Shown piece after piece: positions 35,555 to 44,760 of a stretch of 64,000 bases of DNA. The translations under genes were made by a program, and so were the position numbers. The DNA lies in assembly GCA_002162795.1 (NCBI GenBank), contig MAAY01000023.1:19410-83409 (forward strand), read 5' to 3'. This stretch comes from Rhodobacterales bacterium 56_14_T64. Its GTDB lineage: Bacteria > Pseudomonadota > Alphaproteobacteria > Rhodobacterales > Rhodobacteraceae. The notes under the pieces are model-generated. The model was not told the origin of the DNA. It was given only the letters and a program-made list of their open reading frames with translations, and did not search any database. Numbering within the stretch: the stretch's first letter is position 1; each line of letters opens with the position of its first letter.

Positions 35555-37783
35555 ATGAACTTTCAGGGCCCGACATCCTCGTGGTTGTCAACTGACAATA
35601 CTCGGAAATACAGTCCCAATGGGCTGTTGCTTCGGTATGCCAGAGGTCGTGTCCGTCATTTTGTGCATCGTCAGCTCTATGCTTTTACCGGATCAGCGTT
35701 CCTTTGGGCAATAATTTCTCCCACAGTTGGAATGCTGGCTTTTGCGTTAACGGTTCTAGGAGACGCGCTGGATTGTTTTTTCCTTCGTCGCTTGCCGAAA
35801 TTATTAGATCAGGGTTGGTCTACCCGTCGGCTGCAGATCGTCAGTGCAACAACCGCTGGTATCAGCGCTACGGCGATCGCTTTTAGCGTCAATATGCCTG
35901 TATATTTCCACCCAGATCATGCTGAGACGCTGTTTCTCGTAGGTGTCTTGATCAGTGCGGCCATCAATTCTGGGCTGGTTCTGCCATTTAATCCTGCAGC
36001 TGGGATCACGCGTTTGCTAATATTTGCAGCCGCTCCGTTGGTTGCCATGTCATTAGAGGCGATGTCTGCGGATGAACTGGATTCGATGTTCGCAATGCAC
36101 TTTGCTGGGCTGGGAATGCTGTACGCTACGATTTGGTGGTTTGTAAAATTCGTTAAGTCGACTTTCGAACGCAACCGGGACTATCTGCTGGAGCAAGATG
36201 AGCAACATCAGCAACTAGAAGTGTCGAATGCATTGCTTCAGGAGCAGCAGGAACAAGCGCGGCGGCTTGCGCTGGTCGCTGAGCACGCCAATGATAGTGT
36301 TTTTCTAATTGACCGAAGGGGGAAAATTGCTTGGGTCAATGAATCCTTTACAAGGATCACTGGCTATTCGTTTTCCGAAGCCATCGGAAAGACGCCCTGT
36401 GAGTTGCTGGGGACAAGCAAAGCCGACCCAGAAGCGATCAAGGTGATGCTGGATAAACGGGCGAAAAACGAACCTTTCCAGGTGGAAATTAGAAGTCGCC
36501 GTAAAGACGGAACTTTGATGTGGATTGAGACTAACCAAGTCCCAGTGCGGGGATACAAGGGTGAAATTGACGTCACAGTAGCAGTCGAACGCGATGTCAC
36601 AGCGGCCCATTTGCATGCGCAGCAATTGGAGGAAGCACGTGTTTCTGCCGAAGAGGGCGAGCGGTCCAAGGCCGATTTTTTAGCGACGATGAGCCATGAA
36701 ATCCGAACCCCTATGAATGGTGTGATCGGCATGGCTCAGATGCTGGAAGGGACGTCGTTGGACCCTGATCAGCGGATCTATACAGACACAATTCTGAGTT
36801 CCTCCAAGACACTATTGTCCCTGATCAACGATGTTCTGGATCTGTCGAAACTGGATGCGAATATGATGTCCTTTTCGCGCGTGGATTTCGATATTCGCAC
36901 GTGTTTTGAGGAAACTCTTCGACTTCTAGAGACCCAGGCTCGTGAAAAGGGGCTGACACTTGTTTTGGATGTACCAAAAGAGGTTCCCCGGCGAGTCCAT
37001 GGGGATGACAGTCGGATTCGGCAAATCCTGCTGAACCTTGTCGGCAATGCCATCAAATTTACTGAGGTCGGAGAAGTTCGGGTGGCACTGGACGTCCATC
37101 CACAAGGAGACACGCTCGAACTACATTTCTCTGTAACCGACACGGGTATTGGCATTCCAGAAGACAAGATTGAACGTGTTTTTGGACATTTCTCACAGGC
37201 GGATGCTGCCACAACCCGCAAATTTGGCGGCACCGGTCTTGGGCTGACCATATCCCGGAAACTGGCCAGAGCGATGGGCGGAGAAATTGCCATCCAATCA
37301 GTAGTTGGGGCAGGGACTTGTGTAACGGCTTCTCTGCAATTGGCCGCTGGAAATGCGCTGACCGAGCCCGAGATGGATGGGGTCGAAAATGTTTGTGAAC
37401 TACCCTCTGTTCGCCCAGGAATGCGGGTTCTGGTTGCCGAAGACAACAAGGTGAACCGGCTAGTGATGCAGAAGTTCTTGCGGGATACCCCGATCGAGCT
37501 CGAGTTTGCCCACAATGGCAGCGAGGCGGTGGAAAAAGTCCAGCTGATGAAGCCGGATCTTGTGTTCATGGATATGTCGATGCCAGTGATGAGCGGCATT
37601 GATGCCACTCTAGCAATTCGCAACAGCGATGGGGTGCAGCCGGTGATCATCGCGTTGACAGCCAACGCCTTTGACAGCGACCGCGACGCTTGCCTGCAGG
37701 CCGGCATGGACGAGTTTCTGAGTAAGCCGCTGAACCGCAAAGACGTGCTGGCAGTGTTGCAACGTCACGGTTCTGGCTCCTAA
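35555..37783 (+). CDS. Membrane-anchored hybrid histidine kinase (PAS-HisKA-HATPase-REC)
   Basis: 742 aa from ATG 35555. Order: about five membrane segments in the first ~190 residues, a coiled-coil linker (LLEQDEQHQQLEVSNALLQEQQEQARR), and one PAS domain (NDSVFLIDRRGKIAWVNESFTRITGY). Then come HisKA with His381 in ATMSHEIRTPMNG, a HATPase (NLVGNAIKFTE, DTGIGIPEDK, GGTGLGLTI), and a receiver domain with the acceptor Asp near 673 (LVFMDMSMPVMSG). It probably passes phosphate to a separate Hpt protein. No partner regulator is nearby. It sits between pncA and pncB, so the signal might relate to NAD status; inference. AT-richer than its neighbours. Confidence 0.92.
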   Translation: MNFQGPTSSWLSTDNTRKYSPNGLLLRYARGRVRHFVHRQLYAFTGSAFLWAIISPTVGMLAFALTVLGDALDCFFLRRLPKLLDQGWSTRRLQIVSATTAGISATAIAFSVNMPVYFHPDHAETLFLVGVLISAAINSGLVLPFNPAAGITRLLIFAAAPLVAMSLEAMSADELDSMFAMHFAGLGMLYATIWWFVKFVKSTFERNRDYLLEQDEQHQQLEVSNALLQEQQEQARRLALVAEHANDSVFLIDRRGKIAWVNESFTRITGYSFSEAIGKTPCELLGTSKADPEAIKVMLDKRAKNEPFQVEIRSRRKDGTLMWIETNQVPVRGYKGEIDVTVAVERDVTAAHLHAQQLEEARVSAEEGERSKADFLATMSHEIRTPMNGVIGMAQMLEGTSLDPDQRIYTDTILSSSKTLLSLINDVLDLSKLDANMMSFSRVDFDIRTCFEETLRLLETQAREKGLTLVLDVPKEVPRRVHGDDSRIRQILLNLVGNAIKFTEVGEVRVALDVHPQGDTLELHFSVTDTGIGIPEDKIERVFGHFSQADAATTRKFGGTGLGLTISRKLARAMGGEIAIQSVVGAGTCVTASLQLAAGNALTEPEMDGVENVCELPSVRPGMRVLVAEDNKVNRLVMQKFLRDTPIELEFAHNGSEAVEKVQLMKPDLVFMDMSMPVMSGIDATLAIRNSDGVQPVIIALTANAFDSDRDACLQAGMDEFLSKPLNRKDVLAVLQRHGSGS

Positions 37784-37850
37784 ACCTCTCCACGGTGTTG
37801 ATTTTCTTGCCCCCAGCGCCGGGCTGTCTTATCAACCAGTGAACCAACGA

Positions 37851-39152
37851 ATGAGGTCGCCGGTGGATATTGCAACCCGGGTCTATAATCACAAATGGAA
37901 GATTGATCCGATCGTAAGATCGTTGATCGACACTGATTTCTATAAACTGCTGATGTGCCAGTCTGTGTTCCGTAACAAGCTGGACACTCAGGTAACGTTT
38001 TCGCTGATCAACCGGTCGATCAAAGTACCGCTGGCCAACCTGATCGACGAGGGGGAGTTGCGTGAGCAGTTGGACCATATTCGCACGCTGACCTTGTCGC
38101 GCGGTGAAAGCACCTGGCTGCGGGGTAATACGTTTTACGGCAAACGGCAGATGTTCAGCCCTGACTTCATGGAGTGGTTCGAAAAACTGCGCCTGCCAGC
38201 TTATCATCTGGAGCGTAGGGGCGATCAGTATGAGCTGACTTTCGAGGGCAGCTGGCCCGAGGTCATGCTGTGGGAAATCCCGGCATTGGCGGTTTTGATG
38301 GAGCTGCGTAGCCGGTCCGTGCTGAACAGCATGGACCGGTTCGAACTGCAGGTGCTTTACGCCCGCGCCATGACCAAAGTTTGGGAAAAAATCGAACGGT
38401 TGCGACAGGTTGATGGGCTGAGTATCGCTGACTTCGGCACCCGTCGCCGTCATTCATTTCTCTGGCAGGATTGGTGCGTGCAGGCGATGAGCGAAGGGTT
38501 GGGTCGCAAATTTACCGGCACTTCGAATTGCAAAATTGCGATGCGACGCGAGCTTGAAGCGATTGGAACCAATGCGCATGAACTGCCGATGGTCTATTCA
38601 GCGCTGGCTGAAGACGACGCAGCGTTGGCGCAGGCCCCCTATGATGTGTTGGCGGACTGGCGCGAGGAACACGATGGAAATCTGCGTATCATTCTGCCTG
38701 ATACTTTCGGCACCAAGGGGTTCCTGGACCGCGCGCCTGAGTGGCTGAACCAGTGGACTGGCATTCGAATCGACAGCGGTGATCCCGCGACGGCCGCTGA
38801 GATTGCGATCAACTGGTGGAAAGAACGCGGCGAAGATCTAAGCCAGAAACGGGTGATCTTCTCGGACGGGTTGGACGTAAACAAAATTGCGGAATTGCAT
38901 GCGAAATTTGCAGGCCGGGTCAATGTGTCCTTTGGCTGGGGAACTTTGCTGACCAATGACTTCCGCGGCTTGGTGCCAAACGACAGCTTGGCGCCGTTCT
39001 CGCTGGTCTGCAAAGCGGTGTCAGCCAATGGCCGCCCGACAGTAAAACTGTCAGACAACCCGGAAAAAGCAATGGGCCCGCAGGATCAAATCGATCGTTA
39101 CAAGCGAGTGTTCGGAGTGGGTGAGCAGGAGCGGATGCGGGTGATCGTCTAA
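37851..39152 (+). CDS. pncB: Nicotinate phosphoribosyltransferase
   Basis: 433 aa from ATG 37851 (a GTG at 37839 is possible). It has the NAPRTase pattern DTDFYKLLMCQSVF at the start, the phospho-histidine region FGTRRRHSFLWQDW, and the phosphate loop RIDSGDPATAAEIA. It makes nicotinate mononucleotide from nicotinate and PRPP with ATP. It follows the hybrid kinase gene after a 67-bp gap. With pncA it forms the Preiss-Handler salvage entry to NAD. Confidence 0.95.
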   Translation: MRSPVDIATRVYNHKWKIDPIVRSLIDTDFYKLLMCQSVFRNKLDTQVTFSLINRSIKVPLANLIDEGELREQLDHIRTLTLSRGESTWLRGNTFYGKRQMFSPDFMEWFEKLRLPAYHLERRGDQYELTFEGSWPEVMLWEIPALAVLMELRSRSVLNSMDRFELQVLYARAMTKVWEKIERLRQVDGLSIADFGTRRRHSFLWQDWCVQAMSEGLGRKFTGTSNCKIAMRRELEAIGTNAHELPMVYSALAEDDAALAQAPYDVLADWREEHDGNLRIILPDTFGTKGFLDRAPEWLNQWTGIRIDSGDPATAAEIAINWWKERGEDLSQKRVIFSDGLDVNKIAELHAKFAGRVNVSFGWGTLLTNDFRGLVPNDSLAPFSLVCKAVSANGRPTVKLSDNPEKAMGPQDQIDRYKRVFGVGEQERMRVIV

Positions 39153-39195
39153 CCTCCCGCATCAAAGATCTTTGGGCCGCAACACTACCGTGAAA

Positions 39196-39213
39196 TGTTT
39201 CGCGCGCGAAACA
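39196..39213. promoter_or_regulatory. 18-bp perfect palindrome with parS-like half-sites
   Basis: TGTTTCGCGCGCGAAACA, between the convergent pncB and aldehyde dehydrogenase genes. The half-sites TGTTTC/GAAACA equal those of the ParB site parS (TGTTTCACGTGAAACA), but the centre is GCGCGC rather than ACGT. Flanking CACT/AGTG and CCG/CGG arms extend the symmetry. It could also simply be a bidirectional hairpin. Confidence 0.5.
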
Positions 39214-39232
39214 ATGCGGCAGTGCTGCTGAC

Positions 39233-40690
39233 TTAGCCGTGGTGTGCAGCGACGGTTTTCAATTGCGAAAACCCGTACATCGCTTCAAAGCCTTTTTCGC
39301 GCCCATGGCCGGATTTTCCGACGCCACCAAACGGCAGTTCAACGCCGCCGCCGGCACCATAGTTGTTGAGAAACACCTGACCAGCACGCAGCTTCTTGGC
39401 CAGTCGCATTTGGCGGGCGCCGTCGCGGGCCCAGACACTGGCAACAAGGCCAAAGTCCGTGGAATTAGCGATCCTTAGCGCATCCTCTTCGGTGTCAAAA
39501 GGAATGATAACCTGCACCGGACCAAAGATCTCGTCCCGTGCCAATGGATGATCGGCGGGCACATCGGCAAACAGGGTCGGGCGCACGTAGGCGCCGGTTT
39601 TGGGGGCGTGGTCAACGATATGGCCCTGTGCCGCGACGGTAAGATCCGCGCCTTTGGCCAGGAACCCTTCGACAATGTCTTTTTGACGCGTGGAAATCAG
39701 CGGCCCCAGTCGCAGATCCTCATCTGCCGGGCCAACAGTCAGCTCGCCGTAGGCGGCACTCATACGTGCCACGACCGCGTCATAGACGCCACGCTGAACC
39801 AGAATACGCGACGAGGCTGAACATGTTTGGCCAGCGTTTTGGATGCCGGCGTTGACCAGAAATGGCAGTGCGGCGTCTAGATCGGCGTCGTCAAACACCA
39901 GTTGCGGAGACTTTCCGCCCAGTTCCAGAGTAACCGGAACCACATTCTTACCCGCCGCCTGCTGCACCAGCGCGCCGGTGGCAACTGAACCAGTGAACGA
40001 GATGTGCTGTATGCCTGTATGCGACGACAGTGCGGCGCCAGCCTCAGCTCCCAGTCCCGGCACCACGTTTAATGCGCCAGCGGGCAGTCCGGCCTCGGTC
40101 GCGATATGGGCGAAGGCCAGCGCAGTCAGGCAGGCCTCTTCGGCGGGCTTTAACACCGTTGCATTGCCCATCGCCAGTGCTGCACCTACTGAACGGCCGA
40201 TGATTTGCATCGGATAGTTCCACGGCACGATATGCCCGGTGACCCCATGTGGTTCACGCAGAGTGTAGACTGTGTAGCCATCCAGATAAGGGATGGTTTC
40301 GCCATGAACCTTATCCGCCGCGCCACCGTAGAATTCCATATATCGCGCCAGCGCCACTGCATCCGCACGGGCTTGGGTCAGCGGCTTGCCAACATCCATC
40401 GCCTCAAGTGCGGCCAATTGGTCAACCCGTTCCAACACCAGTTGACCAATCCGGGTCAGGATACGGCCCCGCTCCAGCGCGGTCATGCGACCCCAATCCC
40501 CGTTCATTGCGGTCTCGGCGGCCTGCACCGCTGCGTCAATATCCGCAGCGCTACCTCGGGCAATCTGGCAAATAGCGCTGCCATCCGAGGGGTTCACCAG
40601 CGCCAAGGTTTCACCGCTGGCGGGGGCGATCCACTGGCCGCCAATCAGGCAGGTGGTAGGATCAAACCAGAGAGGATTTGTGTCAGTCAT
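39233..40690 (-). CDS. NAD(P)-dependent aldehyde dehydrogenase
   Basis: 485 aa from ATG 40690, preceded by AGGA at 7 nt; an adjacent ATG at 40693 is also possible. It carries the ALDH catalytic pair: Glu in TLELGGKSPQLVFDDAD and Cys in NAGQTCSASSRILVQRG. The cofactor region is VTGHIVPWNYPMQIIGRSVGAALAMGNATVLKPAEE. It oxidises an aldehyde to an acid; substrate not clear. It is the last gene of the dpp-type operon, overlapping the GNAT gene by 8-11 nt. It may therefore process the imported compound or a breakdown product. Confidence 0.9.
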   Translation of the reverse strand: MTDTNPLWFDPTTCLIGGQWIAPASGETLALVNPSDGSAICQIARGSAADIDAAVQAAETAMNGDWGRMTALERGRILTRIGQLVLERVDQLAALEAMDVGKPLTQARADAVALARYMEFYGGAADKVHGETIPYLDGYTVYTLREPHGVTGHIVPWNYPMQIIGRSVGAALAMGNATVLKPAEEACLTALAFAHIATEAGLPAGALNVVPGLGAEAGAALSSHTGIQHISFTGSVATGALVQQAAGKNVVPVTLELGGKSPQLVFDDADLDAALPFLVNAGIQNAGQTCSASSRILVQRGVYDAVVARMSAAYGELTVGPADEDLRLGPLISTRQKDIVEGFLAKGADLTVAAQGHIVDHAPKTGAYVRPTLFADVPADHPLARDEIFGPVQVIIPFDTEEDALRIANSTDFGLVASVWARDGARQMRLAKKLRAGQVFLNNYGAGGGVELPFGGVGKSGHGREKGFEAMYGFSQLKTVAAHHG

Positions 40691-41156
40691 CATGTGGTCC
40701 TGCTATATCGAATGTGTAACTTTTGATCTGATGTTCAGTATACGGCGCCCCAGCGCGCAACTCGCGGACGCCGGGCATACCGCTGAGGCAGGTGCCCCAG
40801 AATGCAGCGGCCTGTTTGGAATGGGCGGATAAGCCCATGCGCCAGCGGCCGGGAAATTCCTGCAACAAGATCTGCGCGGCCTCATAGCCAAATCCTTGAC
40901 GCCGGTGCTTGGGGAAGATTGCGAACTCGGACAGTTCACGACGGTCTTCTGGCAGGTTCAAAACAATGGCAAAGCCGATACGAGCGGTTTCATTCTTGAT
41001 CCAGAATGCAGTGACATCCTTGCGGTGCAGAAACTGTTCGGCGCGATCGTCCGGATTGATGCCTGCTGATGGGGCGACTTCGCCAAAATAGGGGGCAAGT
41101 GCTGCGGCCAGAAAATTGGCTTCGCGTGGTAAGATGAGAGCAAGTGACAGGCTCAT
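40683..41156 (-). CDS. GNAT-family N-acetyltransferase
   Basis: 157 aa. The acetyl-CoA site is recognisable in LSEFAIFPKHRRQGFGYEAAQILLQEF (R/Q-x-x-G-x-G/A loop), after the FWIKNETARIGFAIVLNLPED beta strands. It transfers an acetyl group to an amine, with substrate unknown. It overlaps the ABC ATPase gene by 4 nt and the aldehyde dehydrogenase start by about 10, so it is translationally tied to both. Confidence 0.82.
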   Translation of the reverse strand: MSLSLALILPREANFLAAALAPYFGEVAPSAGINPDDRAEQFLHRKDVTAFWIKNETARIGFAIVLNLPEDRRELSEFAIFPKHRRQGFGYEAAQILLQEFPGRWRMGLSAHSKQAAAFWGTCLSGMPGVRELRAGAPYTEHQIKSYTFDIAGPHDD

Positions 41157-42751
41157 GCAACCACGGTCCCCATGTTTAGCTCCGGTAGTTTCGGCGCGGC
41201 GGCCAGAAGCGACCGGGTATAGGGGTGCTGAGGGTCGGAAAACACGGCTTCAGTTTCACCTTGTTCGACAATCTCGCCCGCCTTCATCACCAGCACCCGG
41301 TCGGTAATGGTGCGCACCACGTTCAGGTCATGGCTGATGAACAGATAGGTCAGCGAATAGGCCTCGCAAAGTTCAACCAACAGATCGAGGATCTGCGCAC
41401 GGACCGAAACATCCAAGGCCGAGACCGCCTCGTCGAATAGGATCAACTCGGGTCGGGTGATCAGGGCGCGGGCAATGGCGATGCGCTGGCGTTGACCGCC
41501 CGAGAACTGGTGGATGTATTTGCGCGCATCATCAGAGGACAAGCCGACGGCGGTGAGTGTCTCGGCGATCAGGTCGCTGCGGGCAGTGCCTTTGGGCGGT
41601 TGTTCCAGCAGGTAGAATGGCTCGGTGATCAACCGATCTACTCGATGACGCGGGTTGAAGCTGCCAAAGGGGTCCTGAAACACTACCTGCATTTTGCGGC
41701 GCAGATCGGCATCTTTCGCGGTGGTGACTGGATGGCCGTCCAACAGGATTTCGCCGCCTTGTAGTGGCTCCAACCCCAATATCGCCCGTGTTAGGGTCGA
41801 TTTCCCACATCCCGACTCGCCGACCAGCCCCAGCCGTTCCCCCCGGTTCAGGGTGAAACTGACATCTTTGACTGCGCGATAATGCCCTGGGGCTCCGAAT
41901 AGCGATGTCCGGGGCAGGCGGTAGTCGCGCACCGCGCTTTTGACCTGCAACAGCGGTTTTGGTGCGGGGGCAGGGGGTAGCACGACCTGATGGTTTGAGG
42001 CCGCAAACAGCATCCGGGTGTAGGGGTGCTGCATATTGGCAATCAGACCCTGTGTCGGGCCAGTTTCCACCACTTCGCCGTGCCGCATGACGACAATCTT
42101 GTCCGCCAGATCTGCCACCACCGCCAGATCATGGGTGATCATCAGAAGCCCCATGCCGTAGTCCTGTACCAGATCTTTTAGCAAAGCCAAGATCTGCGCC
42201 TGGGTAGTGACATCCAGCGCTGTGGTTGGCTCATCCGCGATTAGCAGCTTGGGGCGCAGCGCGATGGCCATGGCAATGACCACTCGTTGGCGTTGGCCGC
42301 CCGACAGCTCGTGTGGAAACCGGCTGAGCGGAAAGCGGTCGGCGGGCAGGCCGACGCGGGTCAGCGTATCCTGAGCATGTTGGCGGGCCTCGGCCGGCGG
42401 CATCGCCTTGTGGATCAGGATGGTCTCCATCACCTGATCACCGATGGTTTTGACCGGGTTCAGCGCCGTCATCGGTTCCTGAAACACCATGCCAATCGAG
42501 GCGCCGCGCAGGGCACACATCTGCGTCTCGCTCTGTTCCATCAGGTTTGTGCCGTCCAGCGTGATGGTGCCGCGGGTCTGTGCCAGATCTGGCAGTAATT
42601 GCATCACCGCCAGTGCGGTCATCGACTTACCGGATCCGCTTTCTCCGGTGACAGCGACAATCTCGCCCGGGGCCACCGACAGTGACACGTCTTGCAGGAT
42701 CGGTAAGCCAGCGATTGTCAGGGACAGGTTTCTGATGTCGAGCAGGCTCAT
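41153..42751 (-). CDS. Fused DppD-DppF-type ABC transporter ATPase
   Basis: 532 aa carrying two complete ABC modules in one chain. The first has Walker A GESGSGKSMTALAV and signature ELSGGQRQRVVIAMA; the second has GESGCGKSTLTRAI and QFSGGQRQRIAIARAL. Each is followed by LIADEPTTALDVTTQ / LILFDEAVSALDVSVR. It energises an oligopeptide/dipeptide-type importer with the two permeases encoded upstream. The fusion replaces the separate DppD and DppF found in E. coli. Overlaps both neighbours by 4 nt. Confidence 0.94.
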   Translation of the reverse strand: MSLLDIRNLSLTIAGLPILQDVSLSVAPGEIVAVTGESGSGKSMTALAVMQLLPDLAQTRGTITLDGTNLMEQSETQMCALRGASIGMVFQEPMTALNPVKTIGDQVMETILIHKAMPPAEARQHAQDTLTRVGLPADRFPLSRFPHELSGGQRQRVVIAMAIALRPKLLIADEPTTALDVTTQAQILALLKDLVQDYGMGLLMITHDLAVVADLADKIVVMRHGEVVETGPTQGLIANMQHPYTRMLFAASNHQVVLPPAPAPKPLLQVKSAVRDYRLPRTSLFGAPGHYRAVKDVSFTLNRGERLGLVGESGCGKSTLTRAILGLEPLQGGEILLDGHPVTTAKDADLRRKMQVVFQDPFGSFNPRHRVDRLITEPFYLLEQPPKGTARSDLIAETLTAVGLSSDDARKYIHQFSGGQRQRIAIARALITRPELILFDEAVSALDVSVRAQILDLLVELCEAYSLTYLFISHDLNVVRTITDRVLVMKAGEIVEQGETEAVFSDPQHPYTRSLLAAAPKLPELNMGTVVA

Positions 42752-43563
42752 GTCCGGCCCACCCGCAGTTTAGGGTCCAGCCAGTCGCGCAATCCGTCGC
42801 CCATCAGGTTCAGGCCCAGCACGGTTAGAATGATCGCACTGCCGGGGATCAGCGCCAGATGCGGGGCCAAGCTGACCATGGTTTGTGCATCGGCCAGCAT
42901 CCGGCCCCAGCTAGGAGTGGGGGGCTGTGCGCCGAGACCAACATAGGACAGCCCAGCTTCGGCCAGAATGCCGAGGCTGAACTGAATCGTGCCCTGCACG
43001 ATCAGTAGATTGGCGACATTGGGCAGGATGTGTTCGGCTGAAATTCGCGCCGCGCCTTTGCCTGAAACTCGCGCGGCGAGAATGAATTCGCGCTGCCACA
43101 GCGACAGCGCCGCGCCGCGAGTGATGCGGGCAAAGACGGGGATGTTGAAGATGCCGATGGCGATAATCGCATTGACCGCTCCGGCGCCAAAGATGGCGGT
43201 GATCAGGATGGCGATCACCAGCGAGGGGAAGGCAAACACCAGATCATTGCCGCGCATGATCAGCTCGTCCAGCCAGCTGCCGCTGCGGGCGGCGGCGGTC
43301 AATCCCAGCGGGATACCGATGCTCATGCCGATACCAACCGCCACCAAGGCCACCGCAATCGAGGTGCGCGCGCCCACCATCACCATCGAAAAGATGTCGC
43401 GGCCAAAGTGATCGGTGCCCAGCCAGTGGGTGCCATTGGGGGTTTGCAACTTGGCCGGAATGTTCATTGCCGCGTGGTCAAACGGCGTCCAGACAAACGA
43501 GACCAGTGCTGCCAGTAGGACCAGCGATGACAGCGCGGTGCCGATGATCAGATTACGGCTCAT
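42748..43563 (-). CDS. Peptide-type ABC transporter permease (DppC-like)
   Basis: 271 aa, about six membrane segments. The N-terminal periplasmic HWLGTDHFGRDIFSMVMVGARTS and the EAA loop (LPNVANLLIVQGTIQFSLGILAEAGLSYVGLG) are characteristic of OppC/DppC. It forms half of the membrane pore. 4-nt overlaps on both sides place it firmly in the dppB-dppC-dppDF-GNAT-ALDH operon. Confidence 0.93.
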   Translation of the reverse strand: MSRNLIIGTALSSLVLLAALVSFVWTPFDHAAMNIPAKLQTPNGTHWLGTDHFGRDIFSMVMVGARTSIAVALVAVGIGMSIGIPLGLTAAARSGSWLDELIMRGNDLVFAFPSLVIAILITAIFGAGAVNAIIAIGIFNIPVFARITRGAALSLWQREFILAARVSGKGAARISAEHILPNVANLLIVQGTIQFSLGILAEAGLSYVGLGAQPPTPSWGRMLADAQTMVSLAPHLALIPGSAIILTVLGLNLMGDGLRDWLDPKLRVGRT

Positions 43564-44516
43564 GTCCGGCTCCTCAGGCGCGGGTCGACCAGCGCATAGG
43601 CCAAATCAACCAGGAAATTCACCGTAATCACCGCCAGCACCAGCAGCATCACCACCGATTCAACTACGATCAGGTCGCGGGCTGAGATGGCCTGAAACAC
43701 CAGACGCCCCAGCCCCGGCAGGTAGAACACCTGTTCAATGATGATGGCTCCGGCCAGCAGGAACGAGAACTGCAGGCCGATAATTGTCAGCACTGGGATC
43801 ATGGCGTTGCGCAATCCATGTCGCCACAAAGCCTGACGGCGGCTTAGGCCTTTGGCTCGAGCGGTTCGCATGAAATCCTCGCCTAGAATATCCAGCAGCG
43901 CCGAGCGCATCACTCGGGCCAGAATTGCCGCTTGCGGCAGCGCCAGTGAAATCGCGGGCAGGGTCAACGAGTGCAGTCCGGCCAACAGCCCTTTGTCCCA
44001 ACCGGCAAAACCGCCGGCGTTGAACCAACGCAGGTTGATGGCAAAGATCACTACCAGCATCATTGCAAACCAGAAGTTCGGCACCGCCACGCCAAGTTGA
44101 GTCGCGCCCATCACCGCCATGTCTCCAGTTTTGCCACGACGTGCAGCGGCGTAGATGCCCGCGGGAAATGCAATCAGGGTGGAAAGTATCAGCGCATAAA
44201 GCGCCAGCGGCAGTGACACCCACAGTCGGTCGGAAATCATCCCGGCCACCGGGGTGCGATAGGTGTAAGAGGTGCCAAAATCACCGTGCATCATGCCGGT
44301 TACCCAGCTGAGGTAGCGGCCAAATTGGGATTGATCCAACCCCAGTTCAGCACGCAGCGCAGCCACCGTATCGGGCTGCGCGTTGAGGCCCAGCATGAAG
44401 GACGCCGGATCTCCTGGTGCCACTTCGATCACAAAGAAAATCACCAACGAGGCGACGGCCAGGCTGAGGATCAGGGAGAGCAAGCGTTTTAATGTATAGC
44501 GTATCATTGCTGTCAC
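43560..44516 (-). CDS. Peptide-type ABC transporter permease (DppB-like)
   Basis: 318 aa, about six membrane segments. It has the DppB N-terminus YTLKRLLSLILSLAVASLVIFFVIEVAPGDPASF and the EAA loop RALLDILGEDFMRTARAKGLSRRQALWRHGLRNAMIPVLTIIG in the usual place. It is the first gene of the operon, so the promoter must be in the 244-bp gap 44517-44760, where I see no clear -35/-10 pair or palindrome. The cognate binding-protein gene is about 2 kb away, beyond the ECF41 cassette. Confidence 0.93.
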   Translation of the reverse strand: MTAMIRYTLKRLLSLILSLAVASLVIFFVIEVAPGDPASFMLGLNAQPDTVAALRAELGLDQSQFGRYLSWVTGMMHGDFGTSYTYRTPVAGMISDRLWVSLPLALYALILSTLIAFPAGIYAAARRGKTGDMAVMGATQLGVAVPNFWFAMMLVVIFAINLRWFNAGGFAGWDKGLLAGLHSLTLPAISLALPQAAILARVMRSALLDILGEDFMRTARAKGLSRRQALWRHGLRNAMIPVLTIIGLQFSFLLAGAIIIEQVFYLPGLGRLVFQAISARDLIVVESVVMLLVLAVITVNFLVDLAYALVDPRLRSRT

Positions 44517-44760
44517 GTTAGGAGCGGGATTTGCGCAGGTCCAGAGGAGACACGGAAAAACGTAAGGGCGTTTGCGAATAATTACCTACTTCCAATGGGA
44601 TAGGGGTGATTTGTGCGAAATACGCGCCAATAGCCTGCGAAATAATCTCACTGCGGCCAGCCCTCGATGAATTTGCGCCAAATTCCAGCAGAAAATAATT
44701 GCCCTGCGTTGTCACAGAACCGGGCAGCCGTTCGTCTAAGGGGCAAAGAGGAGATATCTG

